Positions 20,470 to 28,739 of a DNA stretch of 62,065 bases are shown piece by piece. The stretch comes from an uncultured bacterium. Lineage in GTDB: Bacteria; Acidobacteriota; Thermoanaerobaculia; Thermoanaerobaculales; Thermoanaerobaculaceae. The stretch covers positions 1 through 62,065 of the forward strand of contig CALEVZ010000052.1 in the NCBI GenBank assembly GCA_937924755.1, in the 5' to 3' direction. Numbering within the stretch: position 1 is the stretch's first letter; each line of letters begins with the position of its first letter. The notes under the pieces were generated by a model. The model saw only the letters and a list, made by a program, of their open reading frames with translations. It did not search any database and had not been told where the DNA came from. A program made the position numbers and the translations under genes.

Positions 20470-22072
20470 GTGGCGGGAACGCGGCTGGCGACGGTTGGCC
20501 GAGCCCCTCGACCTGCTGGTCGTGGGCGGTGGCATCACCGGCGCCGGCATCCTCCATGACGCCGCTCTGCGCGGCTTGCAGGTGGGGTTGGTGGAGAAAG
20601 GGGACTTCGGCTCCGGCACCTCCTCCCGCTCCTCCAAGCTGATCCACGGTGGTCTGCGCTACCTCAAGCGTATGCAGCTACGTATCACCCGCACCGCGTG
20701 CCGGGAGCGCGACCTTCTGGCGCTGCACAACCCCCATCTGGTAACGCCGGTTCGTTTTCTTTACCCGTCCTACAGGGGGGATGCCACCCCCGGGTGGCAG
20801 GTGGCGCTGGGACTGACCATGTACGACCACCTAACCCCGGTACGGCACCAGCATGAACGCGTTGACGCCGGGGAGGTGCCGCGCCTGGTCAGTGTCATTG
20901 CCACCGACGGGCTGGAGTTCGGCCTGCTTTACGACGACGCGGTGGCCGATGACGCCCGGCTGGTGCTGGCGGTCATCAACGCCGGAGTGCTGGCCGGCGG
21001 GACGGCGATGAACTACGCCGCGGTCGAGGAGCTGTGCCGCAACGATCAGGGGCGAGTGGCAGGAGCCGTGGTGCGGGACGAAGGGACCGGGATAACCCAC
21101 CGGATCCGCGCCCGAGTGGTGGTCAACGCCACCGGGGCGTGGTGCGACCACCTGCGTGCCATGGCCGGGCAGGTGCGCCCACGGGTGCGTCCTTCTCGCG
21201 GCTCTCACCTGCTGGTGGAGCGGCGGGCGCTGCGGCTGGAGTGCGCGGTCACCGGCCTGTCGCCGGATGACGGGCGACCGGTATTCGCGGTGCCCCACCC
21301 GGAGGGGGTATTGATCGGGACCACCGACCTCTTTCACCAGGGTTCGCTGGACGATCCTGCCCCGATGCCCGAGGAGATCTCCTACCTGTTGCGCTATGCC
21401 CGCAGTGCCTTCCCCGGCGCCCGGCTGGGCCCTGCCGACCTGTGCGGCGCCTTCGCCGGCGTGCGCCCCATCCTCGACAGCGGCGCCGAGGACCCCTCCG
21501 CCGCCTCGCGGGAAGAGGCGGTGTGGGAGGAGGAGGGGCTGCTGTCCACGGCGGGGGGCAAGCTGACCACTTACCGCGCCACCGCCGAGGAAGTGGTGGA
21601 TGAAGCAATCCGTCTCCTGCCCGAGGAGCGGCGGGCGGAGGTGGGCCCGCCATCGCCAGGAACTGCCTCGCTGCCGTGGCGAGTTGAGCCCGCCAGCGCG
21701 GTGGCCGCATTGGTGGACAGTGGCGTGGTGCCCGCGGTTGCCGGCGGGATGGTGAGACGGCTGGGCGCCCAGGCGTTTGCTGCCGTCGCAGCAGCCCGCA
21801 CTGACGAGTTGCAACCCATCGCCGAGGATCTGGATATCTGTGCGGCTGAACTGCTCTGGCAGGCCCGTTTCGGTGCCGTCATGCACCTGGAAGACCTGCT
21901 GTTGCGGCGGGTACGGCTGGGAATGTGGCAGCCCCGCCGCTGCCTGGAGCTGGCGCCACGCCTGCGGTCGCCGCTGCGTCGGGTGATGGAGTGGGACGTC
22001 CGACGCTGGCGGCGGGAACTGGAACGACTGGAGGTGGCGGTGGCTTCCTGGTTGCCCCCGGGGGTTCGATGA
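20456..22072 (+). CDS. glpD: Glycerol-3-phosphate dehydrogenase (FAD)
   Basis: The 538-residue membrane-associated flavoenzyme oxidises sn-glycerol-3-phosphate to dihydroxyacetone phosphate and passes electrons to quinone. The FAD motif is VVGGGITGAGI (G24-G29 region), followed by GTSSRSSKLIHGGLRYL, a GlpD hallmark. The segment STAGGKLTTYRATAEEVVD marks the C-terminal part of the FAD domain. Its start lies inside the upstream AGPS-like gene, and its stop overlaps the next start by 4 nt (ATGA). The three genes are therefore tightly coupled. Confidence 0.93.
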   Translation: MFPRRWRERGWRRLAEPLDLLVVGGGITGAGILHDAALRGLQVGLVEKGDFGSGTSSRSSKLIHGGLRYLKRMQLRITRTACRERDLLALHNPHLVTPVRFLYPSYRGDATPGWQVALGLTMYDHLTPVRHQHERVDAGEVPRLVSVIATDGLEFGLLYDDAVADDARLVLAVINAGVLAGGTAMNYAAVEELCRNDQGRVAGAVVRDEGTGITHRIRARVVVNATGAWCDHLRAMAGQVRPRVRPSRGSHLLVERRALRLECAVTGLSPDDGRPVFAVPHPEGVLIGTTDLFHQGSLDDPAPMPEEISYLLRYARSAFPGARLGPADLCGAFAGVRPILDSGAEDPSAASREEAVWEEEGLLSTAGGKLTTYRATAEEVVDEAIRLLPEERRAEVGPPSPGTASLPWRVEPASAVAALVDSGVVPAVAGGMVRRLGAQAFAAVAAARTDELQPIAEDLDICAAELLWQARFGAVMHLEDLLLRRVRLGMWQPRRCLELAPRLRSPLRRVMEWDVRRWRRELERLEVAVASWLPPGVR

Positions 22073-22989
22073 GCACCACGGCGGTGCTGGTCAACCCGCT
22101 GGCCGGGGGGGGAAGGGCCGGCCGGCTCTGGGACCGCTGGCGCCAGCAGGCGCGACGGCTCGGATCCACCGCCGAGTTGGTGGCAGATAGTGCCGGCGCC
22201 GCGCTGCAGGCGGTGCGCCGCTTGGTGGAGGAGGGCTGCGAGCGGCTGGTGGTGTGGGGAGGCGACGGTACGGTGCATTTGGTTGCTGGAGCACTCTTGG
22301 AGGTGGGTGCGGGGGCGCGGGTGACGCTGGGGCTGGTGCCTGCGGGGACGGGCAGCGATCTGGGGCGGGCCTTCGCCGTGCCGCGGGACATCGGGCCGGC
22401 GTTGCGCCGGGCCGTCCTCGGCGCCTCCCAACGCTGCGATGCCGGTCGCTGTGATGGCCGGCGGGCCTCGTTTTTCTTCGTCAACATCGCCTCGGCGGGC
22501 TTATCGGGAATGGTCGACCAGCAGGTGAACGCCCAGCCCGAGCGCGGCTCGACCGCTTTTTTGCGCGCCACCCTGCGGGCCATCCGCGCCTACAGGGCGG
22601 TGCAGGTCCGGGTAGAAGTCGATGGGATGCCATGGTTTGCGGATCGACTCCTGCTCCTGGCGGTGGCCAACGGGACCACCTTCGGCAAAGGCATGCGGGT
22701 GGCCCCGGGCGCCGATCCCGGCGACGGAGTGTTCGACGTGGTGGCGGTGCGGGCCGTCAGCACCCTCCGCCTGCTGCGGGAGCTTCCCCGCCTCTATTTG
22801 GGCTGGCATCTGTCGGCGGAACCCGTCCGCCGTAGGCACGGGCGGCAGGTGCGTCTCAACCCCTCGGCACCGCTGCCACCCTTCGACGCCGACGGCGAAA
22901 CCTACCCTTCCGGGGAGGCAGTCTTCACCGTTCTCCCTGGCGCCCTACGCATTGCTGCCGACCCACCGTCAGCAACCACCGGCATGTAG
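22069..22989 (+). CDS. Diacylglycerol kinase-like lipid kinase
   Basis: The 306-residue protein has the DAGK catalytic fold: VNPLAGGGRAG near the start, the nucleotide-binding GGDGTVHLV at residues 64-72, and PAGTGSDLGRAF. The ending FDADGETYPSG matches the conserved C-terminal DGE motif that holds the nucleophile region. Family members phosphorylate diacylglycerol, sphingoid bases or related lipids; the substrate is not determined. The ATG at 22069 overlaps the glpD stop. An upstream open frame within glpD has no homology. Confidence 0.88.
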   Translation: MSTTAVLVNPLAGGGRAGRLWDRWRQQARRLGSTAELVADSAGAALQAVRRLVEEGCERLVVWGGDGTVHLVAGALLEVGAGARVTLGLVPAGTGSDLGRAFAVPRDIGPALRRAVLGASQRCDAGRCDGRRASFFFVNIASAGLSGMVDQQVNAQPERGSTAFLRATLRAIRAYRAVQVRVEVDGMPWFADRLLLLAVANGTTFGKGMRVAPGADPGDGVFDVVAVRAVSTLRLLRELPRLYLGWHLSAEPVRRRHGRQVRLNPSAPLPPFDADGETYPSGEAVFTVLPGALRIAADPPSATTGM

Positions 22990-23092
22990 GCAGAGGATCG
23001 GCCCCCGCTGTGGCGCATGCGAACTCGGGAACGCGCAAACTTTTCCCTCTCGGCCTGATCCGGTCCAGGCCCTCTCCCTCCGGCGGCGGCTC

Positions 23093-23112
23093 GGCAGCCG
23101 ACTCTGGCTGCC
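23093..23112 (+). other. Short hairpin 3' of the lipid operon
   Basis: GGCAGCC and GGCTGCC form a perfect 7-bp stem around a 6-nt loop about 100 nt after the lipid kinase stop. No T-run follows, so it is not a canonical terminator. Nothing else was seen in the 184-bp gap. Confidence 0.3.
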
Positions 23113-23173
23113 TGCAAGTGGTGCGCGGGCGCCGGGAAGGTGTCAGGCCAGCCGATCTCTCTGTGCTTCCACC

Positions 23174-24208
23174 CTACTCGTGCCCCACCATCATTCGCCA
23201 GTTGGCCAGCATCTTGATCATGGCGCGCAGGCGCTGGCACTGCAAGGTGCACATGAGGTGGAGGAACTGCAAGGCGGCGGCCGAGCGCATGGCGAAGATT
23301 TCCTCCGTGTCGGCCTTGTGCAGGACGATAAGGGTGCAGCCGGATTCGTGGGCGATGGCGTCGGCGCTGCGCCGTTGATCATCGATCAGTGCCATCTCGC
23401 CGAAGACCTCGCCGTGGCCCAGAATGGCCAGCGCCTCCTCGCCCATGTTGGGGATGCGGCGAGAGATGCGCACCTGACCGTCGAGCACCAGGTACATGGC
23501 GTCGGCTTCCTGGCCCTCGACAAAAATGAACTGACCCGGCTCCCAGCGATAGGCGGGGATGGTGGCGGCCAGCAGGCGCAGCTCCGCGGCGGTCATCCCC
23601 TTCGCCTTGAAAAGCTCGATCTTGGCGGCGGCCGACACGTCGGCGGCAACGCCCGGGGAAGCGGCTCCCTGGCGGGGCAGCATGCGGCGCGACCCGATGG
23701 TCTCGACCATCGCCTGGTTGGCGAGGCGCAGCTTCATAGAGAGTGAGTTCCAGAAAGAGCGCAGCAGCGACACCTGCAGGCTGTGATGGCGACCGATGAG
23801 CCGCTTGCAATCCTCGGCAGAAAAGCGCAGCACCAGGCCGGGGACGGAGCAGGTCACGGTGGCCGGGCGGGGCTGGAGGTCGAAGAATGAAACCTCACCG
23901 AAGATCGCACCTGCCCGCAGGTCGCCCAGGGGCTGCCTGCCCACGGGGGTTTCGCGGTGGCCCGCAACCGCACCCGCAAGCACGACAAAAAAATCCTGGC
24001 TTTCCTCGCCTTCGGAAAAAATCACATCGCCGGGCTCCACCGTCTCGTAGATGCCCAGGGCGGCCAGACGAGCCACGTCGGACTCGTCGAAATGCTGAAA
24101 TGAGAGAAAGATGCGCAGGTCATCGGGTTTGCCGTGGCGGTAATCAGGCGGTTCGGAGGAAGTTGGGCGCATGGGCCGAACGTCGGTCTCACCCTCACGG
24201 TACCTCAT
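23174..24208 (-). CDS. Protein with two cyclic-nucleotide-binding domains
   Basis: The frame encodes about 344 residues from an ATG at 24208. Two CNB (CRP-like) beta-roll domains are visible. The first contains VEPGDVIFSEGEESQDFFVV and AGAIFGEVSFFD; the second contains WEPGQFIFVEGQEADAMYLV and HGEVFGEMALIDD. FGE-x-(A/S) segments are the phosphate-binding cassettes, though the following Arg is replaced or shifted, so nucleotide binding is uncertain. There is no DNA-binding domain, transporter or kinase in the protein. It may be a stand-alone sensor that acts on a partner. The start is uncertain: another ATG lies at 24172 and neither has a good ribosome-binding site. Confidence 0.8.
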   Translation of the reverse strand: MRYREGETDVRPMRPTSSEPPDYRHGKPDDLRIFLSFQHFDESDVARLAALGIYETVEPGDVIFSEGEESQDFFVVLAGAVAGHRETPVGRQPLGDLRAGAIFGEVSFFDLQPRPATVTCSVPGLVLRFSAEDCKRLIGRHHSLQVSLLRSFWNSLSMKLRLANQAMVETIGSRRMLPRQGAASPGVAADVSAAAKIELFKAKGMTAAELRLLAATIPAYRWEPGQFIFVEGQEADAMYLVLDGQVRISRRIPNMGEEALAILGHGEVFGEMALIDDQRRSADAIAHESGCTLIVLHKADTEEIFAMRSAAALQFLHLMCTLQCQRLRAMIKMLANWRMMVGHE

Positions 24209-24336
24209 TCTGCCAAGCGCGAAAAGCCCCGTGTCAGCCCGCGATGACGATAGTGGGCAGGCAAGCGACTGCACTTGCGGCCAGGCTCACCTCCTGACCG
24301 CTTCGTCGGCCAGCTGGAACGGGCAGCCAGCCCGTG

Positions 24337-24342
24337 TACACT
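24337..24342 (+). promoter_or_regulatory. -10-like element before the dCMP deaminase operon
   Basis: TACACT ends 9 nt before the ATG at 24352, without a Shine-Dalgarno sequence. It argues for the ATG over the GTG at 24334, which would lie upstream of the predicted transcript. Confidence 0.45.
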
Positions 24343-24351
24343 ACGCCGGTT

Positions 24352-24789
24352 ATGCGGGTGACGTGGGACCGCTACTTCATGAACCTGGCCGTGCAGGCGG
24401 CGACGCGCTCCACCTGTCCGCGCAAGCACGTGGGGGCGGTGATCGTGCGCGACAAGGCGGTGCTGGCGACGGGATACAACGGCTCGATTCGCGGGCTGCC
24501 GCACTGCACCGACGTCGGATGCCTGATGGAGAACGACCACTGCGTACGCACCGTGCACGCCGAGGCCAACGCCATCCTGCAGGCGGCCCGGCACGGGGTG
24601 CGCATTGAGGGGGCGGACATCTATGTCACCGCCTCACCCTGCTGGGAGTGTTTCAAACTCATCGCCAACGCTGGCATCAAGCGGGTGCTGTTCGGCGAGT
24701 TCTACCGTGATGAGCGGATTCGCGAGTACGCTCGAGAGGCTGGCATCGAGCTCGTTCATCTCGGTTTGGAGGGGGAATCGAGGGTATGA
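24352..24789 (+). CDS. dCMP deaminase family protein
   Basis: The 145-residue enzyme belongs to the zinc-dependent cytidine/deoxycytidylate deaminase family. H69-A-E71 is the catalytic zinc ligand and proton-shuttle motif, and P96-C-W-E-C100 supplies the two Cys ligands. The N-terminal WDRYFMNLAVQAATRSTCPR and GYNGS segments match dCMP deaminases such as ComEB, which make dUMP for thymidylate synthesis. It overlaps the phosphofructokinase gene by 4 nt, so it leads a coupled operon of four genes. Confidence 0.88.
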   Translation: MRVTWDRYFMNLAVQAATRSTCPRKHVGAVIVRDKAVLATGYNGSIRGLPHCTDVGCLMENDHCVRTVHAEANAILQAARHGVRIEGADIYVTASPCWECFKLIANAGIKRVLFGEFYRDERIREYAREAGIELVHLGLEGESRV

Positions 24790-25913
24790 GTGCCGTTCGT
24801 CGCATCGGCGTGTTGACAGGAGGTGGCGACGCGCCTGGTCTCAATGCCGTCATCCGGGCCGTCGTCAAGTCGTGCCTGACCTCCTATCGGGTCAGGGTGC
24901 TGGGTATCCACAACGGCTTTTCGGGGCTGGTGGAACTCAAGTACCGCGAGCTGGATCGGGGGGACATCCGCGGGCTGCTGCCGCGCGGGGGCACGGTGCT
25001 GGGGACCACTAACCGGGGCAATCCGTTCCGCTACGTCTTCAGGCGGCCCGACGGCAAGGAGGAGATCATCGACGCCACCGAGACGGTGAAGAACAACTTC
25101 GAGCGTCTCGGTCTGAATGCCCTGATCGTCATCGGCGGCGACGGGTCGCTGTCCATCGGCGAGCGCTTTTACCGCGAACATGGGTTGCCCATCGTGGGGG
25201 TGCCGAAGACCATCGACAACGACATTTCGGCCACCGACGCCACTTTTGGGTTTGCCACGGCGCTGGAGGTGGCCACCACCGCCCTGGACCGCCTGCACAC
25301 CACCGCCGAGAGCCACCACCGAGTCATGCTCTTGGAGGTGATGGGGCGGGACGCCGGCTGGATCGCCCTGCACGCCGGATTGGCGGGCGGCGCGCACATG
25401 GTATTGATCCCCGAAATCCCCTTCCGCTACGAGCCTCTAATCGCCAAGATCCGCGCCCGGGAGCGTCTGGGCCGGCCATTTTCGCTCATCGTGGTGGCCG
25501 AGGGGGCGGCCTCCATCAACGGGACGCAAGTCTTTCAGGGGGAAGACCGGGTCACCGGGTGGAAGCGACTGGGTGGTGTCTCGTACACCATCGGGCAGGA
25601 GATCGCCGCGCGCTCGGGCTACGACGTGCGCGTCACGGTGCTAGGCCACATCCAGCGAGGCGGGACGCCGGTTCCCCGCGACCGCATCCTCGCCACCCGG
25701 TTCGGGGTCGAGGCGGTGCGCCTGGCGGTGCAGCAGCAGTGGGGACAGATGGTGGCGTTGCACGCCGGCGCCATCATCTCCGTACCGCTTGCGCAAGCGG
25801 TAGGCAAGCTCAAGCGCGTCGAGCCGGACGGGCAACTCGTTGCCCACGCCCGCGCCATTGGCATCGTCTTCGGCGACGAAAACCCCGAGGACGTGGCAGC
25901 CACCGAGGGGTAG
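24786..25913 (+). CDS. pfkA: 6-phosphofructokinase
   Basis: The 375-residue glycolytic enzyme phosphorylates fructose-6-phosphate at C1. It has the PFK signatures GGGDAPGLNAV, IGGDGS (D119-G120), PKTIDND (K141) and MGRDAGWIA. The residue equivalent to E. coli Gly104 is Gly, as in ATP-dependent enzymes, while the residue equivalent to Gly124 is Lys, as in PPi enzymes. This Gly/Lys combination is found in the mixed-substrate group of PFKs, many of which use ATP. ATP is therefore more likely as donor but PPi is not excluded. It overlaps the upstream dCMP deaminase by 4 nt. Confidence 0.93.
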   Translation: MSAVRRIGVLTGGGDAPGLNAVIRAVVKSCLTSYRVRVLGIHNGFSGLVELKYRELDRGDIRGLLPRGGTVLGTTNRGNPFRYVFRRPDGKEEIIDATETVKNNFERLGLNALIVIGGDGSLSIGERFYREHGLPIVGVPKTIDNDISATDATFGFATALEVATTALDRLHTTAESHHRVMLLEVMGRDAGWIALHAGLAGGAHMVLIPEIPFRYEPLIAKIRARERLGRPFSLIVVAEGAASINGTQVFQGEDRVTGWKRLGGVSYTIGQEIAARSGYDVRVTVLGHIQRGGTPVPRDRILATRFGVEAVRLAVQQQWGQMVALHAGAIISVPLAQAVGKLKRVEPDGQLVAHARAIGIVFGDENPEDVAATEG

Positions 25914-25917
25914 GGCG

Positions 25918-26529
25918 ATGGAAGGCGGGATGGGCCCATCGCCCATCCTGGAACTCGGCGAGCACACCCTGCCGCTGCACCCGCGGGCGGTGTTCGGGCG
26001 AGATCTCTCTCTCGAAGTGGAGATCGGCAGCGGCAAAGGAAGGTTCCTGCTGGAGTGGGCGGCAGCGCACCCGGAGGTCGGGATCGTGGCGGTGGAGCGA
26101 GCCCGCAAATACCTGCTTCTCGCCGCCCAGCGAGCGGCACGACGGGGGCTCGACAACGTCCGCCTGGTCCACACCACTGCCGAGGACCTGCTTTTTCGCT
26201 GCCTTGCCCCTGCCAGCGTGGCCGCCGTGCACGTCTACTTTCCCGACCCCTGGCCAAAGAAACGCCACCGCAAGCGTCGGTTTTTCCGGCCCGAGAACGT
26301 CTCGCGCGTGGCAGAGGTGTTGCGACCCGGCGGCCTGCTGCGAGTGAAGACCGATCACGCCGATTACGCTGCGGTCATCGGCGAGCTCCTGGCGGCCGAA
26401 CCCCGCTTGGAAAACGCCGACGAGGAAGAGGTCTTTGCGCAGGTGCCAGCCACCCACTTCGAGATCAAGTACGCCCGCGAGCAGCGGCAGGTGTTCCGCT
26501 TCGCGCAACGGCGCGGGGTGAGTCCATGA
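25918..26529 (+). CDS. trmB: tRNA (guanine-N7)-methyltransferase
   Basis: The 203-residue SAM-dependent enzyme methylates G46 of tRNA. The SAM-binding motif is EIGSGKGRFLLEWA, and the family-specific YFPDPWPKKRHRKRR follows, with T-D-H-(A) downstream for substrate binding. The ATG at 25918 is 4 nt after the pfkA stop. The end overlaps larC by 4 nt (ATGA). Confidence 0.94.
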   Translation: MEGGMGPSPILELGEHTLPLHPRAVFGRDLSLEVEIGSGKGRFLLEWAAAHPEVGIVAVERARKYLLLAAQRAARRGLDNVRLVHTTAEDLLFRCLAPASVAAVHVYFPDPWPKKRHRKRRFFRPENVSRVAEVLRPGGLLRVKTDHADYAAVIGELLAAEPRLENADEEEVFAQVPATHFEIKYAREQRQVFRFAQRRGVSP

Positions 26530-27731
26530 GACGAGTGCTCTACCTCGATCCCTTCGGCGGAGCGGCGGGGGACATGCTGCTTGCCGCCCTGCTGGACGCC
26601 GGCGCGGCGGAAACCGAGGTACGTCGGGTGCTGGAGGGCCTTGACCTGGGGGGGTGGCGCCTGGAGATCCGGCGCGATCGCCAGCAGGGGTTTGCCGGCA
26701 CCCGGGCGACGGTGAGCATGGAGGATGTCCGCCATCCCGCTCGTCACTTCAGCGACGTCCAGACTCTGCTGGCCACTGCCTCCGTACCTGAAGGGGTGCG
26801 ACGGCGGGCGCTCGCGGTGTTCGAGTCGCTCTTCCGCGCCGAGGCCGCCGTCCATGGACAGGAGCTGCCTCGGGTGCATCTGCACGAGGCAGGCGCGGTG
26901 GACGCCGTGATCGACATTGTCGGTACCTGCGCCGCGCTGGAATCGCTGCAGGTGGAGCAGGTTTTCTGTGGTCCCGTGCCGGTTGGACGGGGGACAGTGG
27001 CGACGGCCCACGGGCTGCTGCCGGTGCCTCCACCGGCGGTGGCGGAGCTGCTGCGGGGTGTGCCCCTGGCGGCTCATGCCGCCGACGGGGAAATGACCAC
27101 GCCCACCGGCGCGGCGCTGCTGGTGACTCTGGTGAACGCCTGGGGCTCTCCACCCCCTGGGGTGTTGCGTCGGGTGGGAGTCGGACTGGGCACGCGAGTC
27201 CTCGCCGGGGTACCCAACATGTTGCGGGCGCTGGTGCTGGAGCAGTCGGCGGGAGCGGGGGGGGAACGACTGGTAGAGATGATCGAGGCCACTTTAGACG
27301 ATATCACCGGCGAACGGATCGCCTGGCTGCTGGAGCGCCTGCGGGAGGTGGGAGCGTTGGATGCCTGGTGTCTCCCCGGTACCGGGCGGAAAGGACGCCC
27401 AGTCTATGAAATCCGCTCGCTCTGTGAGCCTGAACGGGTGGCCGGGCTGCTGGGCCTGTTGTTCGCCGAGGGTGCCAGCCTGGGAGCGCGGCTGGTGGCC
27501 TGTCGCCGGCCGGAAATCGCCCGCGAAGTTATGGATGTCAAGACCGAGTTCGGCTCGATTCCAGTGAAAATTGGCGTCCATGATGGGGTTGTCGTCTCGG
27601 CCAAGCCCGAGCACGACGCCTGTCGCCAGGCCGCCCGGGCGGCCGGAGTCCCCTTGGCCAGAGTCGAGGACGCCGCCCGGCGGGGGGCACCCCGCCCCGG
27701 AGAGAGCTGGGCCGTGCGCCAGCGGCGCTGA
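26526..27731 (+). CDS. larC: Nickel-pincer cofactor biosynthesis protein LarC
   Basis: The 401-residue protein matches LarC (DUF111), which inserts nickel, in a CTP-dependent cyclometallase reaction, into the pincer cofactor of lactate racemase. Visible segments are LDPFGGAAGDMLLAALLDAG at the start, HLHEAGAVDAVIDIVG, PVPPPAVAELL, TPTGAALL and the C-terminal KTEFGSIPVKIG. No larA, larB or larE is in the window, so its cofactor partners must lie elsewhere if present. It is the last gene of the deaminase-pfkA-trmB-larC run. A frame opens upstream inside trmB but has no homology. Confidence 0.9.
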   Translation: MRRVLYLDPFGGAAGDMLLAALLDAGAAETEVRRVLEGLDLGGWRLEIRRDRQQGFAGTRATVSMEDVRHPARHFSDVQTLLATASVPEGVRRRALAVFESLFRAEAAVHGQELPRVHLHEAGAVDAVIDIVGTCAALESLQVEQVFCGPVPVGRGTVATAHGLLPVPPPAVAELLRGVPLAAHAADGEMTTPTGAALLVTLVNAWGSPPPGVLRRVGVGLGTRVLAGVPNMLRALVLEQSAGAGGERLVEMIEATLDDITGERIAWLLERLREVGALDAWCLPGTGRKGRPVYEIRSLCEPERVAGLLGLLFAEGASLGARLVACRRPEIAREVMDVKTEFGSIPVKIGVHDGVVVSAKPEHDACRQAARAAGVPLARVEDAARRGAPRPGESWAVRQRR

Positions 27732-27750
27732 GCGGCCGAGCGCGGACTGG

Positions 27751-28713
27751 TCAGGAGCCGAATTCCGGCGGTGGGCCGAGGCCGCCGCTTAGGGGACCGA
27801 AGCGAGCCCTGGCCGCAGCCGCGTCTGCGGTCCTCCCTGCCCACAGGGCGAGGATCTCGTCGGGAGTCAGAACCGTCCCAGACCGGCGCTGGAGAAGTGA
27901 GGCGACGGGCAGAGCCAGGCGCCGGGGTATGGAGAGGGTCCGGAGGCGCTGTTGCACGGTGGCAGCAATGCGGCGCAGCAGCTCCACAAACGGCACCGGG
28001 TCTTCTGCCGCCAGCTCGAAGACGCAGCCGCAGGTGCTGTCGTCGTGGAGGCAACGGATGACCGCCGAGGCGACATCGTCTGCCGCTACGGTCTGAAGCG
28101 GAAAACCTCCCCCGCCGTACAGCGCCACCAGGCGGCCGGCCCGGACCGCATGCAGCAGCCGGGCCACCAAGGACGGACCCGGGGCGGCCAACCAGGCAGG
28201 GCGCAGGACCGTTGCCGCGAGACCCGCCGCCCAGAGGGCCTCTTCGGCAGCTCCGGCGGCTCGCTGGCGGGCGCTGGTTGCGGCAGGGCTGGCGCCCAGG
28301 CAGGAGACCAGCAGTACACGGGCGATTCCGTGTCGCTGACAGGCGGCGAGAAGGGCGTTGGTGTCGGCGGGGCCAACGCCAAAGCAACCGCCGTCGTCGG
28401 CCGGGCGCTCTCCCAGCCCGGGGCCCACGTGCACCGCCGCGCTGCAACCTGCGGCCCATTCGGTCCACTGGTTACCCGTGCGGTTTGCCACCACGCGGAT
28501 TACCCCTGGCGGGATGTCCTTGTCGGTCCTAAAGGTGGCCAGCGCCACCACCTCCATCGAGGCCTCGAGGAGGCCCCGGAGCACCCGGGCGCCCACCAAG
28601 GAGTCGGCGCCGGTCACCAAGATCCTTCGCCGCCCCGGGACGCCTGAGCGGCGGGGGGGACGGGCGGTCCGGCGGGGCTGGCGGGCAGGCCGTGGCGAGG
28701 CGGCACCAGTCAT
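27751..28713 (-). CDS. NAD(P)-binding (NmrA/atypical SDR-like) protein
   Basis: The 320-residue protein has an Arg/Pro-rich 28-residue lead followed by a Rossmann start (RRILVTGADSLVGARVL, about residues 29-45). VLLVSCLGASP and TVLRPAWL are in the positions seen in NmrA-type and complex I assembly-type atypical SDRs. It has no canonical Tyr-x-x-x-Lys active site, so it may bind the dinucleotide without redox activity. The substrate is unknown. The true start could be internal to the basic lead. It is convergent with larC. Confidence 0.75.
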   Translation of the reverse strand: MTGAASPRPARQPRRTARPPRRSGVPGRRRILVTGADSLVGARVLRGLLEASMEVVALATFRTDKDIPPGVIRVVANRTGNQWTEWAAGCSAAVHVGPGLGERPADDGGCFGVGPADTNALLAACQRHGIARVLLVSCLGASPAATSARQRAAGAAEEALWAAGLAATVLRPAWLAAPGPSLVARLLHAVRAGRLVALYGGGGFPLQTVAADDVASAVIRCLHDDSTCGCVFELAAEDPVPFVELLRRIAATVQQRLRTLSIPRRLALPVASLLQRRSGTVLTPDEILALWAGRTADAAAARARFGPLSGGLGPPPEFGS

Positions 28714-28727
28714 CGGGGGGCGAATGC

Positions 28728-28733
28728 TAGCAT
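28728..28733 (+). promoter_or_regulatory. -10-like element before the LpxH-like gene
   Basis: TAGCAT ends 6 nt before the ATG at 28740. A GAGG directly before the ATG is too close to serve as a ribosome-binding site, so a leaderless transcript is plausible. Confidence 0.4.
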
Positions 28734-28739
28734 ACGAGG

